Part shown: positions 37,801 through 45,578 of the stretch, in pieces | Layout: every line of letters starts with the position of its first letter | Position numbering within the stretch: the first letter of the stretch is position 1 | Assembly (NCBI GenBank): GCA_025462645.1 | Contig: JAOAPB010000104.1 | Span: 1 to 64,000, forward strand | Direction of reading: 5' to 3' | DNA: 64,000 nucleotides | Source of the DNA: Edaphobacter sp. | Lineage (GTDB): Bacteria; Acidobacteriota; Terriglobia; Terriglobales; Acidobacteriaceae | The notes under the pieces: model-generated | Told to the model about the DNA's origin: nothing | Databases searched by the model: none | What the model saw: the letters and a program-made list of their open reading frames with translations, nothing else | Made by a program: the position numbers and the translations under genes

Positions 37801-37995
37801 AGCCGTCACCGAGGAGGCCATCACCTCCGGGCTTGCTCCCGGATAGAACGTCACCACCTGAATCGTCGGGTAGTCCACCTGCGGCAGCGCCGAGACCGGC
37901 AGCTGCATGTACGCAACCCACCCGGCAAGCAAAATGGCCACCATCAAAAGCGAGGTGGCCACAGGCCGGAGAATAAATGGCCTTGAAGGGCTCAT
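34810..37995 (-). CDS. RND efflux pump subunit (MdtB-like)
   Basis: 1061 residues, full-length RND pump with the family motifs: FILRPVATSLLMVAILLAGW, YPTIQVVTFYPGASPEVMAS, LSLMALTISTGFVVDDAIVM (proton-relay Asp pair) and GIVKKNAIMMIDFALEAERE. It overlaps both neighbours (ATGA with the fusion protein, one base with the second pump). Two different RND subunits with one fusion protein is the MdtABC layout, in which the pump is a heterotrimer. No TolC-type outer-membrane gene is next to it. Confidence 0.9.
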   Translation of the reverse strand: MSPSRPFILRPVATSLLMVAILLAGWVAYMQLPVSALPQVDYPTIQVVTFYPGASPEVMASSVTAPLERQFGQIPGLSQMTSTSSGGGSVITLQFSLEESIDIAQQDVQAAINAGFSYLPKDLPNPPVYSKVNPADAPIMTLSLTSDTLALTKVEDLADTVLAQKISQLSGVGLVSINGGQKPAVRIQANPTALANYGMSLEDLRTALGTANVDQAKGNLNGTRQTFTIGANDQLLSSVEYNKVIVAYRNGSPVRLSDVANAVDSAENLYQAAWMGTSARPAGKDADGKDQPARELQLKPAVIVNIQRQPGANIIGVVDEVQQLLPQLRATLPVSVKLEVLTDRTNTIRASVKDVQFSLILTIALVVMVIFLFLRSIAATIIPSVAVPLSIVGTFGVMYLLGYSLNNLSLMALTISTGFVVDDAIVMIENISRYLEEGDDPLEAALKGSEQIGFTIVSLTVSLIAVLIPLLFMGDIVGRLFREFAVTLAVTILVSAVVSLTLTPMMSAKLLKHKPESEQNAFYRKSEEFFEYVIAKYAVGVRWVLKHQTLTLLVTLATFLLTVYLYIIVPKGFFPVQDTGVLLGITEAPQTISFPAMAAHQQELAKLILEDEDVESVSSFIGIDGTNSTLNSGRIQINLKDREIRTASASEVIQRLQPRLALVDGIQCFLQPLQDLTVEDRVSRTQYQYSVEDANADELAVWTDRLVEKFRQIPILTDVASDQQLSGLEAHLVIDRDTASRLGITPQNIDDTLDDAFGQRQVSTIFTQQNQYHVVLEVAPNFQRNPSSLNNIYVRSSNGSQVPLSAITHLEERKTSLAINHQGQFPAVTISFNLAPGKSIGDAVDAVNKAKQELNPPPSVNTEFQGSARAFEASLSNEPILILAALIVVYIVLGVLYESYIHPITILSTLPSAGVGAILALLIFHVNLSVIALIGIILLIGIVKKNAIMMIDFALEAEREHGMEPEEAIYQACLLRFRPIMMTTMAALLGGLPLAMGTGTGSELRRPLGITIVGGLIVSQILTLFTTPVVYLFFDRIGRKYLHTKEADAEFREHEHAVSAD

Positions 37996-39458
37996 GGACG
38001 TTGACCCCCGGTGCCCTGACGCCCGGGCTGTTGGGCCCTCTGTCCAGCGCGCCCTGTAGCCGGCGTGTCAGCTGCCGTCGATCCGGTCGAGCCTCTGGCT
38101 CCCGCCGGTACCGTATTGGCCTGCCGCGGAATCACCCTGCTCCCATTTCGCAGCCTCTCCTGCCCATCCACCACAATTGGGTCGCCGGGGTTCACGCCGC
38201 CTCCCAGGATCACCAGAGAGCCCTCGGTCAGATCTACCTTCACTGGCTGCGCCTCCGCATAGTAGCTCTGGCCGGCCGGTTTGGCCCCATCGCTGCCTGC
38301 GCCGCTGGCCTGCTTGCTGTTGCGTCTGGCCGTGGCTGCCGCGGGATTGGAGTTCGCAAGGTCCGCCGGAGGATCGCCCGGCTTCACGACATACACGAAG
38401 CTGCCCTGTGCCCCTGTCTGCAGCGCAGCCGAGGGAATCACTCTCGCATTCTGCCGCTCCTGCAGCACCAGCCGCACGTTCACAAACTGGTTGGGGAACA
38501 GCGCATTGTCCTTGTTGTCGAACACGGCCTTCGCCTTCACCGTGCCCGTCGTCGTATCGATCTGATTGTCCACCGTCAGCAGGCTTCCACTCGCCAGATG
38601 CGTTGTCCCCGACCGGTCATAAGCCTCCACCGCCAGCTTGTGCCCGCCACGAGTCAGCTTGAGTACCTCAGGCAGGTGGTCCTCCGGCAGCGTGAAGATC
38701 ACCGCAATCGGCTGCAACTGTGTGACAACCAGCAGCCCCGTCGCATCCGACGCATGGACGATGTTGCCCGCATCCACCTGCCGCAACCCGATGACTCCAT
38801 TGATCGGAGATGTGATCTTCGTATAGCCGAGGTTCACCTTCGCCGCCTGAATCGCCGCCTGATCTGCCGCAATCAAGCCCGCCGACTGCCCCGCGGTCGC
38901 CTGTAGCGTCTGCGCGCTCTCCTTCGACACAACGCCTGCCTGCAACAGTGCCGTATACCGCTCCGCCTGTGCACGGTCATTCGCCGCCGTCGCCTGATCC
39001 CGCGCCAGCTGTCCCTCCGCCTGCGACAACGCCGCCTGATATGGCTTTGGGTCGATCTCGACCAACAGGTCCCCCTGCTTCACCGACTGGCCTTCCGTGA
39101 CGTTCACCCGCATCAACTGCCCGTCCACTCGGGACTTGATCGTTACCGTGTTGTACGCCGTAACCGTTCCCAGCGCCGTCAGGTAGATCGGCATCGTCCT
39201 CTGCTGCACCGCAACGGTCTGCACCGGAGTGGGCCTGTCGGCCATCGCTGCCATCTTCTCGCCCTGCTTCACCTGCTCCTGGGTGTTCTTCCGAATCTTC
39301 CACACCGCCGCCCCCACAGCCAGCAGGACCACCAGGACCACGATCAGCTTCCGCACGCCTCCGCCCTTCGGCTCTTCCGGTAGGGGTAACGCCCTTTGCG
39401 GCTCTGCGGCCGGAAGCGTTGTCGGAGGTTCTTGTTCCTTTATCTGGGCAGACGACAT
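37992..39458 (-). CDS. RND efflux membrane fusion protein (MdtA-like)
   Basis: 488 residues. An N-terminal membrane anchor (LIVVLVVLLAVGAAVW, about 38-53) is followed by the biotinyl-lipoyl-like half-motif (VDGQLMRVNVTEGQSVKQGD), an alpha-hairpin, the second half-motif (KITSPINGVIGLRQVDAGN) and beta-barrel domains. It links the inner-membrane pump to an outer-membrane channel. The C-terminal tail of about 60 residues is low complexity, rich in Gly, Thr, Ala and Gln (TGRAGQRAQQPGRQGTGGQ). First gene of the operon. Confidence 0.9.
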   Translation of the reverse strand: MSSAQIKEQEPPTTLPAAEPQRALPLPEEPKGGGVRKLIVVLVVLLAVGAAVWKIRKNTQEQVKQGEKMAAMADRPTPVQTVAVQQRTMPIYLTALGTVTAYNTVTIKSRVDGQLMRVNVTEGQSVKQGDLLVEIDPKPYQAALSQAEGQLARDQATAANDRAQAERYTALLQAGVVSKESAQTLQATAGQSAGLIAADQAAIQAAKVNLGYTKITSPINGVIGLRQVDAGNIVHASDATGLLVVTQLQPIAVIFTLPEDHLPEVLKLTRGGHKLAVEAYDRSGTTHLASGSLLTVDNQIDTTTGTVKAKAVFDNKDNALFPNQFVNVRLVLQERQNARVIPSAALQTGAQGSFVYVVKPGDPPADLANSNPAAATARRNSKQASGAGSDGAKPAGQSYYAEAQPVKVDLTEGSLVILGGGVNPGDPIVVDGQERLRNGSRVIPRQANTVPAGARGSTGSTAADTPATGRAGQRAQQPGRQGTGGQRP

Positions 39459-39763
39459 TGCGAGATCACCATTCTTCGGTTAGTTGGATGGTTACTACTT
39501 AGTAATGAATCATCAGATAGTCTGAAAGAGTTTCAAATCTGAGGATAAATGATAATGACGTTGGCGGACGCGTGAAGGTTTCCATTCATCGTTCCACCGT
39601 ATAAACATTCATCGCCCTGCGGTATAAATCAGTTGGACTTGCATTATTTCCATCAGCTGGCCGGAATCGTGATTCTTCCGTTTGACTTGGATCGGGATCG
39701 ATCCGTTTGACCGATATCGGTGATCTCTGCTCGATAAACGCACACTCCAAGGAAGGACTCCTT
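39459..39763. other. Divergent intergenic region (efflux operon / HAD-UbiA gene)
   Basis: About 300 bases between divergent genes, so it should hold both promoters. A short palindrome GGATCGATCC lies near 39700. No gene is supported here. Confidence 0.4.
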
Positions 39764-41245
39764 TTGCCCATCCCGGTGACGACTCTCCCCGCACTCTGCG
39801 TCGATCTCGACGGAACCCTCGTCAAGTCGGATACTCTCGTCGACTCTACTCTGGCTCTGGCCCGTCATCATCCGGCTGCGCTCCTGAAGCTCCCAGGCTG
39901 GCTCGCTCAGGGTAAGGCTGCGCTCAAGCGCCACATCGCAGGCGCTGTTCAGTTAGACGTAGTTCACCTGCCTTACAATCGCGAACTTCTGCAATATCTT
40001 GAGCAGCAGCACGCCACCGGCCGCCCAATCTACCTTGCCACGGCTGCCGACACCTCCACCGCCCAGCGGGTAGCCGACCACCTTGGCCTCTTTACCGGCG
40101 TCCTGGCCTCCGATGGAGCCCTTAACCTCGCCGGGCACAACAAACTAGCCGCCTTTCGCCAGCAGTTCGGCGAAGACTTCTGCTACATCGGCAACGCCTT
40201 GCCAGACCTCCCCCTCCTCCAGAACTGCCAGCACCCCATGGTCGCCAACCCGACGGCAGGCCTCCGCTCCGCCCTCCGGCGAGCGAACATTACCCCCGCC
40301 CGCATCTTTACCGAGCGGGTCTCGCCCCTCAAGGCTTGGCCTAAAGCCATCCGCCTGCACCAATGGGCCAAGAATGCCCTCATCTTCTTGCCCCTGCTCC
40401 TCGCCCACGCCTGGGCTCCCGGCCTTGTCGCCGGAGCCGCCATCGCCTTCCTCAGCTTTGGCCTTTGCGCCTCGGCCACCTATATCGTCAACGACCTCCT
40501 CGACCTCGACGTCGACCGCCAGCACCCCCGCAAGCGCCGCCGCCCCTTCGCCTCCGGGGACCTCTCCGCCATCGCCGGGGTTGGAGTCATCGTCCTCTTT
40601 CTGGCTGCCTCCATCGGCCTCGCCGTCCTTCTCCCGCATGTCGTTGCCCGCCTCTCTCCCGGCCTGGCCCTCCATCTCCCCTACCGCTTCCTCATTTGGC
40701 TCGGCCTCTACGCCGTCACAACCCTGGCCTACTCACTTCGCCTCAAACGTATGGTCCTGGTAGATGTCATGGTCCTCTCCGGCCTCTACACCATCCGGAT
40801 CATCGCCGGCTCGGCTGCGACCGGGGTCTCCGTCTCCACCTGGCTGGCCAGCTTCAGCATCTTCTTTTTTCTCTCCCTTGCCTTCGTCAAACGCTTCGCC
40901 GAACTCGAAAACCTCCGCGAGCGCGGCGGCGCCTCCGCCAAGGGTCGCGGCTACCACGTCTCCGACATCGAGCAGCTCCGCAGCTTCGGCTCTGCCAGCG
41001 GATACGCCTCGGTCGTCGTCCTCACCCTCTACATCTCCAACCTCAACGCCGACGCCGCCCACCTCTACAACCACATCAACCGCCTCTGGCTCCTCGTCCC
41101 GGTCCTCCTCCTCTGGATAAGCCGTCTCTGGCTCCTGGCCTCCCGCGGCCATCTAGACGAAGATCCCGTCGTCTACGCCATCACAGATCGCCGAAGCCTG
41201 TTCCTCGGCCTCCTTGTGCTGGTCATCGTTATCTCCGCCCTCTAG
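39764..41245 (+). CDS. HAD-hydrolase / UbiA-prenyltransferase fusion
   Basis: About 493 residues. The first 190 are a HAD-type phosphatase: LCVDLDGTLVKSDTLVDS (nucleophile Asp), LATAADTSTAQRVADHLG, and the late GNALPDLPLLQ motif. The rest is a UbiA-type membrane prenyltransferase with about eight membrane segments, TYIVNDLLDLDVDRQHPRKR (the NDxxDxxxD motif that binds prenyl diphosphate via Mg) and later LVFVK-like loops. It resembles enzymes that transfer phosphoribose to decaprenyl phosphate, here with a built-in phosphatase. The start is taken as TTG 39764 with AAGGAAGGA 6 bases upstream; an in-frame ATG at 39707 has no such site. Confidence 0.82.
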   Translation: MPIPVTTLPALCVDLDGTLVKSDTLVDSTLALARHHPAALLKLPGWLAQGKAALKRHIAGAVQLDVVHLPYNRELLQYLEQQHATGRPIYLATAADTSTAQRVADHLGLFTGVLASDGALNLAGHNKLAAFRQQFGEDFCYIGNALPDLPLLQNCQHPMVANPTAGLRSALRRANITPARIFTERVSPLKAWPKAIRLHQWAKNALIFLPLLLAHAWAPGLVAGAAIAFLSFGLCASATYIVNDLLDLDVDRQHPRKRRRPFASGDLSAIAGVGVIVLFLAASIGLAVLLPHVVARLSPGLALHLPYRFLIWLGLYAVTTLAYSLRLKRMVLVDVMVLSGLYTIRIIAGSAATGVSVSTWLASFSIFFFLSLAFVKRFAELENLRERGGASAKGRGYHVSDIEQLRSFGSASGYASVVVLTLYISNLNADAAHLYNHINRLWLLVPVLLLWISRLWLLASRGHLDEDPVVYAITDRRSLFLGLLVLVIVISAL

Positions 41246-41328
41246 CGGATCGCACAAGTCTCCCTTTACGCAATACTTATGCGCTGCGCGATAGCATCGG
41301 CATTAGTAGAAGGGAGGCATTATCCAAA

Positions 41329-41742
41329 ATGCCGAATGTACATGGTATCGAGTTCAGCGCCAATCAATCTGAACTCGTCAAAGACTTGATCCGCGAAGTA
41401 CAGAAAGACGGAAGCTGCGCAGTCTATGCGCTGCACAACATGAAGCCAAACGGCGAACTCCGAGTGGCTTCCACGCTACCGGGAACAACTCCAAGAGAGC
41501 ACGGTGGAGTTTTTCTCCGGATTCGCCCCGGCATGCGAGAAGCAGTTCTCGTTCGTCCGATGAATGCGAAAGCTGGCGACAAGTACATCCCGGTCGCCAA
41601 GATAACCCAGGCCCAGACCCTTGAGGTCATCCGGGCCTGGCGCAAACAAACCGGCTCGCTCCCAATTCAGCCGCGAACGGCACCTTCCGGCTCGCAACTT
41701 GTCATCTCAGCCGGCAAGAAGAAGAATCACCCCAGCTCGTAA
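41329..41742 (+). CDS. Small hypothetical protein
   Basis: 137 residues from the ATG at 41329, preceded by AAGGGAGG 11 bases upstream. It has no signal peptide or membrane segment. The sequence is moderately basic (GKKKNHPSS at the end) with mixed secondary structure. I recognise no family. It lies between the HAD-UbiA gene and pheS on the same strand; a strong hairpin separates it from pheS. Confidence 0.7.
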   Translation: MPNVHGIEFSANQSELVKDLIREVQKDGSCAVYALHNMKPNGELRVASTLPGTTPREHGGVFLRIRPGMREAVLVRPMNAKAGDKYIPVAKITQAQTLEVIRAWRKQTGSLPIQPRTAPSGSQLVISAGKKKNHPSS

Positions 41743-41755
41743 AGGCCCTCCCCCC

Positions 41756-41791
41756 GGCCCTGAGCGCCTCAATCCCGTCGCGCTCAGGGCC
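41756..41791 (+). promoter_or_regulatory. Perfect 12-bp hairpin upstream of pheS
   Basis: GGCCCTGAGCGC (41756-41767) pairs perfectly with GCGCTCAGGGCC (41780-41791) around a 12-base loop, about 70 bases before the pheS start. No T-tract follows, so it may be a factor-dependent terminator of the upstream gene or part of a pheS leader. Confidence 0.5.
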
Positions 41792-41862
41792 ATCGAACCC
41801 AGGCCTCTGGCCTCCTCTCAGACACAACTCCCACGCAGTCGTTTACTCTAAACACTGCCGCC

Positions 41863-42963
41863 ATGAACGAAGCCATCCCCCAACTCACGTCCTACGATGA
41901 ACCCTCCCTCGAAGCCGCCTTCGCCACACTTAGCGAAGAGGTCCGCACCACCGATGCCACCGATCCCGAGGCCTTCCGCCTCCACTGGCTGGGCCGCAAA
42001 CAGGGCCGCCTCAAGCTCATCAGCGAAGCCTGGCTCAAATCCGCCCCCGCCGAAGCCCGCAAGCCCCTCGGCATCCGCTTCAACCAGCTCAAGCAGCAGA
42101 TCGAGCAGGCCCTCGAATCCCCAGTCTCTGCCCCCGCAAAATCAGAGCAGCAGGGAATCGACATCACCCTCCCCGGCACCGTCCGAGCCCCCGGCATCCC
42201 CCACCCCCTCTTGAAGACCATGCACGAGATCGTCTCCGTCTTCCATCATCTCGGCTACAGCACCAACCTCGGCCCCCAGGTCGAGAGCGACTTCTACAAC
42301 TTCGAAGCCCTCAACTTCCCCCCGAACCACCCCGCCCGCGACACCCAGGACACCCTCCAGATCGCCGCCCAGCACACCAGGCCCAGCCGCGACCGCCTCC
42401 TGATGCGCACCCACACCAGCCCCGTCCAGATCCGTACCATGATCGCGCAGGCCCCGCCCATCCGCATCGTCATCCCGGGCAAGGTTCACCGCAACGACGC
42501 CGCCGATGCCACCCACTCCCCCATCTTCCATCAGGTTGAAGGCCTCTGCGTCGACACCAACATCACCTTCTCCGACCTCAAGGGCACGCTCGACCACGCC
42601 ATGAAGGCCCTCTTCGGCAGCGCCGTCAAAACCCGCTTCTTCCCGTCGTTCTTCCCCTTCACCGAACCCAGCGCCGACGTCCAGATCTCCTGTATCTTCT
42701 GCGGAGGCAAGGGCTGCCGCAAGTGCAAGCACTCCGGCTGGATCGAGCTCCTCGGCTGCGGCATGGTCGACCCCGCCGTCTTCGCCTCTGTCACCGAAGA
42801 GCGCCGCAAGCTCAACCCCTCCGACGACGCCTACAACCCCGAGAAGATCACCGGCTTCGCCTTCGGCATGGGAGTCGAGCGCATCGCCATGATCCAGCAC
42901 GGCATCTCCGACATAGGCCACTTCTACTCAGGAGACGTGCGCTTCCTCGAGCAGTTCGCCTAA
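41863..42963 (+). CDS. pheS: Phenylalanyl-tRNA synthetase alpha chain
   Basis: 366 residues. Catalytic subunit of the alpha2-beta2 enzyme that charges tRNA-Phe. Motif 2 and neighbours are clear: FNFPPNHPARDTQDTLQI-like text at residues about 150-165 (NFPPNHPARDTQDTLQ), LLMRTHTSPVQIRTM, KVHRNDAADATHSPIFHQVE and motif 3 FAFGMGVERIAMIQHGISDI. A Cys cluster CIFCGGKGCRKCKHSGWIEL lies near residue 280. The gene stands alone; pheT is about 7 kb away on the other strand. Confidence 0.97.
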   Translation: MNEAIPQLTSYDEPSLEAAFATLSEEVRTTDATDPEAFRLHWLGRKQGRLKLISEAWLKSAPAEARKPLGIRFNQLKQQIEQALESPVSAPAKSEQQGIDITLPGTVRAPGIPHPLLKTMHEIVSVFHHLGYSTNLGPQVESDFYNFEALNFPPNHPARDTQDTLQIAAQHTRPSRDRLLMRTHTSPVQIRTMIAQAPPIRIVIPGKVHRNDAADATHSPIFHQVEGLCVDTNITFSDLKGTLDHAMKALFGSAVKTRFFPSFFPFTEPSADVQISCIFCGGKGCRKCKHSGWIELLGCGMVDPAVFASVTEERRKLNPSDDAYNPEKITGFAFGMGVERIAMIQHGISDIGHFYSGDVRFLEQFA

Positions 42964-42993
42964 CAGTTATCTTGTTCGCAATCTAAGAAACCT

Positions 42994-43527
42994 CTATCGC
43001 TCAAACGCGATCCTCTTCAAATTCACCACCGAGATCGCGAACGGCCCAATATCCGTCTCACCCCTGAACTGCTCCCCCGACTGAATAGCGCCCTCCAGAG
43101 TGCGCCCGTCCGTCAGTGTCACCTTTACGTCTCGCTGGTACTCATGCACGTCCAGGAAATCAATCGACCTGATCTTATCGAACGGAATCGACTGCCCGCT
43201 CTTCAGTCCAATCGCCTCATCCGTGTACGAGTCCTTGAAGCCGTTCAGAAAGACTCTCGTCTCTGTCCCATCCTTCCCAACCACCAGGACAGTAGCCTTC
43301 TGCCTCTGCTGCATCGGCGGAGCCGAGGAAGCAGAGGAGCCTCCTCCCGCCGGCGCCGTCTGAACTCCCGAGCTGACACCAGCCGCCGGGCTCTCCTTCC
43401 CTCCGGCAGGGCCATGCGGATGCATCACGACGAGAAGCCCCGTCACCGCGGTCAGTAGCGCCGCAATACCGGTCAACATGCCAGGCAGTGTCGTCCAGAA
43501 ACTTTGCTTCTTCTCTAACTCAGCCAA
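42994..43527 (-). CDS. Membrane-anchored hypothetical protein
   Basis: 177 residues. One N-terminal membrane segment (LPGMLTGIAALLTAVTGLLVVM, about 14-34), then a Gly/Ser/Ala-rich linker (about 40-70), then a beta-rich domain with IPFDKIRSIDFLDVHEYQRD and VTLTDGRTLEGAIQSG. The last part resembles domains that read a short property such as 'FDKIRSIDF...L.DG', seen in various membrane-anchored proteins; I cannot name it with confidence. Convergent with pheS, whose stop is 31 bases away. Confidence 0.7.
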   Translation of the reverse strand: MAELEKKQSFWTTLPGMLTGIAALLTAVTGLLVVMHPHGPAGGKESPAAGVSSGVQTAPAGGGSSASSAPPMQQRQKATVLVVGKDGTETRVFLNGFKDSYTDEAIGLKSGQSIPFDKIRSIDFLDVHEYQRDVKVTLTDGRTLEGAIQSGEQFRGETDIGPFAISVVNLKRIAFER

Positions 43528-43644
43528 AATCCCACCTCGGATGCTGGATACGAGATACGTCTGAGCGGAATTCTATATCCCTTCGCGGACTGCCCATACC
43601 TGCAGTTAAACTCATAACCATTACCCCGAGGAGGGAAGTCACCC

Positions 43645-44211
43645 ATGGGCAAGCAATTCGAGCACATCGAACCCACCCACCGCGAGTTCATCGAGCGCCA
43701 GCGCATCTTCTTCAACGCCTCCGCCGCCCCCGAAGGACACGTCAACGTCTCGCCCCGCGACTGCGCCGCCCTCCGCATCCTCACGCCAAACAGCGTCGTC
43801 TACCTCGACCGCACCGGCAGTGGCAACGAGACTGCAGCCCACCTCCTCGCCGACGGCCGACTCACCCTGATGTTCTGCGCCTTCGAAGGCCCTCCAATGA
43901 TCCTTCGCCTCTACGGAAAGGGTCGCATCCTCTCCCGCCGCAGCCCCGAATACAACGCGCTCCTGGCCTCCCACTTCGCCAACGCCGAGCCGCCCGGCGC
44001 CCGCCAGATGACGCTGCTCGAAGTCGATCTCGTCCAGACCTCCTGCGGCTTCGGTGTCCCTCTCTTCGACTATGCAGGCGAACGTACCCAACTCATCCGC
44101 TGGGCGGAGTCGAAGGGCGAGAGCGGCCTCGAAGACTACAGGCGCCAGAAAAACACCCGCAGCATCGACGGCCTTCCCACCGGTCTCTTTGAAGAGGCAG
44201 CTATCTCTTGA
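43645..44211 (+). CDS. Pyridoxamine-5'-phosphate-oxidase-family protein
   Basis: 188 residues of the split-barrel flavin-binding fold: FIERQRIFFNASAAPEGHVN near residue 14, LDRTGSGNETAAHLLADGRL near 53, and LMFCAFEGPPMILRLYGKGR near 75. Such proteins bind FMN or F420 and reduce or oxidise small molecules. A clear GAGGAGGGAAG site lies upstream of the ATG. The gene is alone, with an overlapping convergent frame at its 3' end. Confidence 0.85.
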   Translation: MGKQFEHIEPTHREFIERQRIFFNASAAPEGHVNVSPRDCAALRILTPNSVVYLDRTGSGNETAAHLLADGRLTLMFCAFEGPPMILRLYGKGRILSRRSPEYNALLASHFANAEPPGARQMTLLEVDLVQTSCGFGVPLFDYAGERTQLIRWAESKGESGLEDYRRQKNTRSIDGLPTGLFEEAAIS

Positions 44212-44410
44212 TCAAACAAGCAAGTGCTCTACCAACAGGCGTCCTTCTTCGAGCTACGAAAAAGCCGAACAGCAGGTGCAGCACGGCAAGCGCCAGCGCT
44301 CCAGGAAAAGCCGCTTTGAAGGTCGTCACGGCAAAGCCCGGCCCAAACTTGCTCGAGAACAAGAGAATCACCGCATTGATGACCGGGAAGAAGAGCCCGA
44401 ACGACAGCAT
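44201..44410 (-). CDS. Possible small membrane protein
   Basis: 69 residues from the ATG at 44410, strongly hydrophobic with two possible membrane segments (LFFPVINAVILLFSS and FPGALALAVLHLLFGFFVA) and a basic tail. The frame stays open and hydrophobic upstream to about 44490, so the true start may be an earlier rare codon. It overlaps the 3' end of the preceding convergent gene by 11 bases. No family is recognised; it could be a remnant. Confidence 0.4.
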   Translation of the reverse strand: MLSFGLFFPVINAVILLFSSKFGPGFAVTTFKAAFPGALALAVLHLLFGFFVARRRTPVGRALACLIKR

Positions 44411-44489
44411 CTCCAGCGACAGCGTGATGTGCAGGAACAGGCAACGGGCAAGGACGTCCTGCAGCCTTGGTTTTAATTCGTCATATCTT

Positions 44490-45578
44490 TTACTGTGGCG
44501 GCCGCGGGGAGAAGTAGCCTTTTTGCGCGCGGACTTTGTAGCGGGGGTCCAGGGCCTGAAGGTAGATGGTGCGGAAGGAGCCATCCTGCTTCAACTCCGC
44601 GGGCCGGTACACGAGCAGGTACTGGCTGCGCAGCTCCTCTTCGATGTTGTGGAAGCCGGTGGCTACGTCCTCGATGCGGGTTGGATAGAAGGCCTGGCCT
44701 CCGGTGGCTTCGGAGATAGCGCGGAGAACCTCGTCGCCCTTGTCCCTGCTGGGGCTGATGTTGGTGCTGATGGTGTAGACGATGGTGTTGGCCCGCTGAC
44801 ACATCTTGATCGCGTCGCTCTCCTGGGAGCGGCTGTAGTTGTCGTCTCCGTCGGAGACGAGGATGAGCGCGCGGCGGACGGCGCCCTCTTCTTTGAGGGT
44901 CAGCATCTGGTCGCGGCAGGTCTTGTAGAGGGCATCGAAGAGAGCCGTGCCGCCACCGGGACGAAGCTTGCGGATGCCTTGATTGAGGAGGTCGATGTTG
45001 TTGGTGAAGTCCTGCTCGATGTCGGTCTGGATGTCGAAGCCCTCGACGAAGGCGCGGTCGTTGCGATGGAGGACCTGGAGGAGGAACTCGATGGCGGAGT
45101 CCTGCTCGAACTGGAAGCGCTGACGGATGGAGCTGGAGGTGTCGAGCATGATGCCGACACGGAGCGGAAGATTGGTCAGCTGCATGAAGCGGAGGACAGC
45201 TTCGGGGGGACGGCCGTCGTCGAGGAGACCGAAGTTTTCGCGCTTGAGGCCGGTGACGAAGCGGCCTTTCTTGTCGGTGACGGTGAAGACGATGTTGACT
45301 TCGTTGACCTGGACCTTGATGGTCGTGATGGGCTGGTCCTGATTGGGAGCCTGGGCGTCGGGGGGAGGCTGCTGAGGCGTGGATTGCGGTGGTGCCTGGG
45401 ATGCCGGAGGGGGTGCAGGCTGTTGCGGAGCAGGCGTGGTCGTCGTCTGCGGAGCCGCACTGGTCTGCGCGTGCAGGGGCGCATTGGCAAGAGCGGCGGT
45501 GAGCAGGAGGACAGAGGCCAGAAGGCCAGATGTGCGGTACGTTCGATTAAGCGCGATCACTCGAATGATTCTACTCAA
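44490..45578 (-). CDS. VWFA-related domain protein, secreted
   Basis: 362 residues. A signal peptide is followed by a Pro/Gln-rich linker (about 35-80) and a von Willebrand factor A-type domain with a MIDAS-like DTSSSIRQ near residue 172 (GIMLDTSSSIRQRFQFE), ILVSDGDDNYSRS near 250 and YRPAELKQDGSFRTIYLQA at the end. This type (VWFA-related, often near-universal in Acidobacteria) is exported; its ligand is unknown. It overlaps the RluA gene by four bases (ATGA) and is last in the lgt-like / rluA / VWFA operon. Confidence 0.85.
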   Translation of the reverse strand: MSRIIRVIALNRTYRTSGLLASVLLLTAALANAPLHAQTSAAPQTTTTPAPQQPAPPPASQAPPQSTPQQPPPDAQAPNQDQPITTIKVQVNEVNIVFTVTDKKGRFVTGLKRENFGLLDDGRPPEAVLRFMQLTNLPLRVGIMLDTSSSIRQRFQFEQDSAIEFLLQVLHRNDRAFVEGFDIQTDIEQDFTNNIDLLNQGIRKLRPGGGTALFDALYKTCRDQMLTLKEEGAVRRALILVSDGDDNYSRSQESDAIKMCQRANTIVYTISTNISPSRDKGDEVLRAISEATGGQAFYPTRIEDVATGFHNIEEELRSQYLLVYRPAELKQDGSFRTIYLQALDPRYKVRAQKGYFSPRPPQ

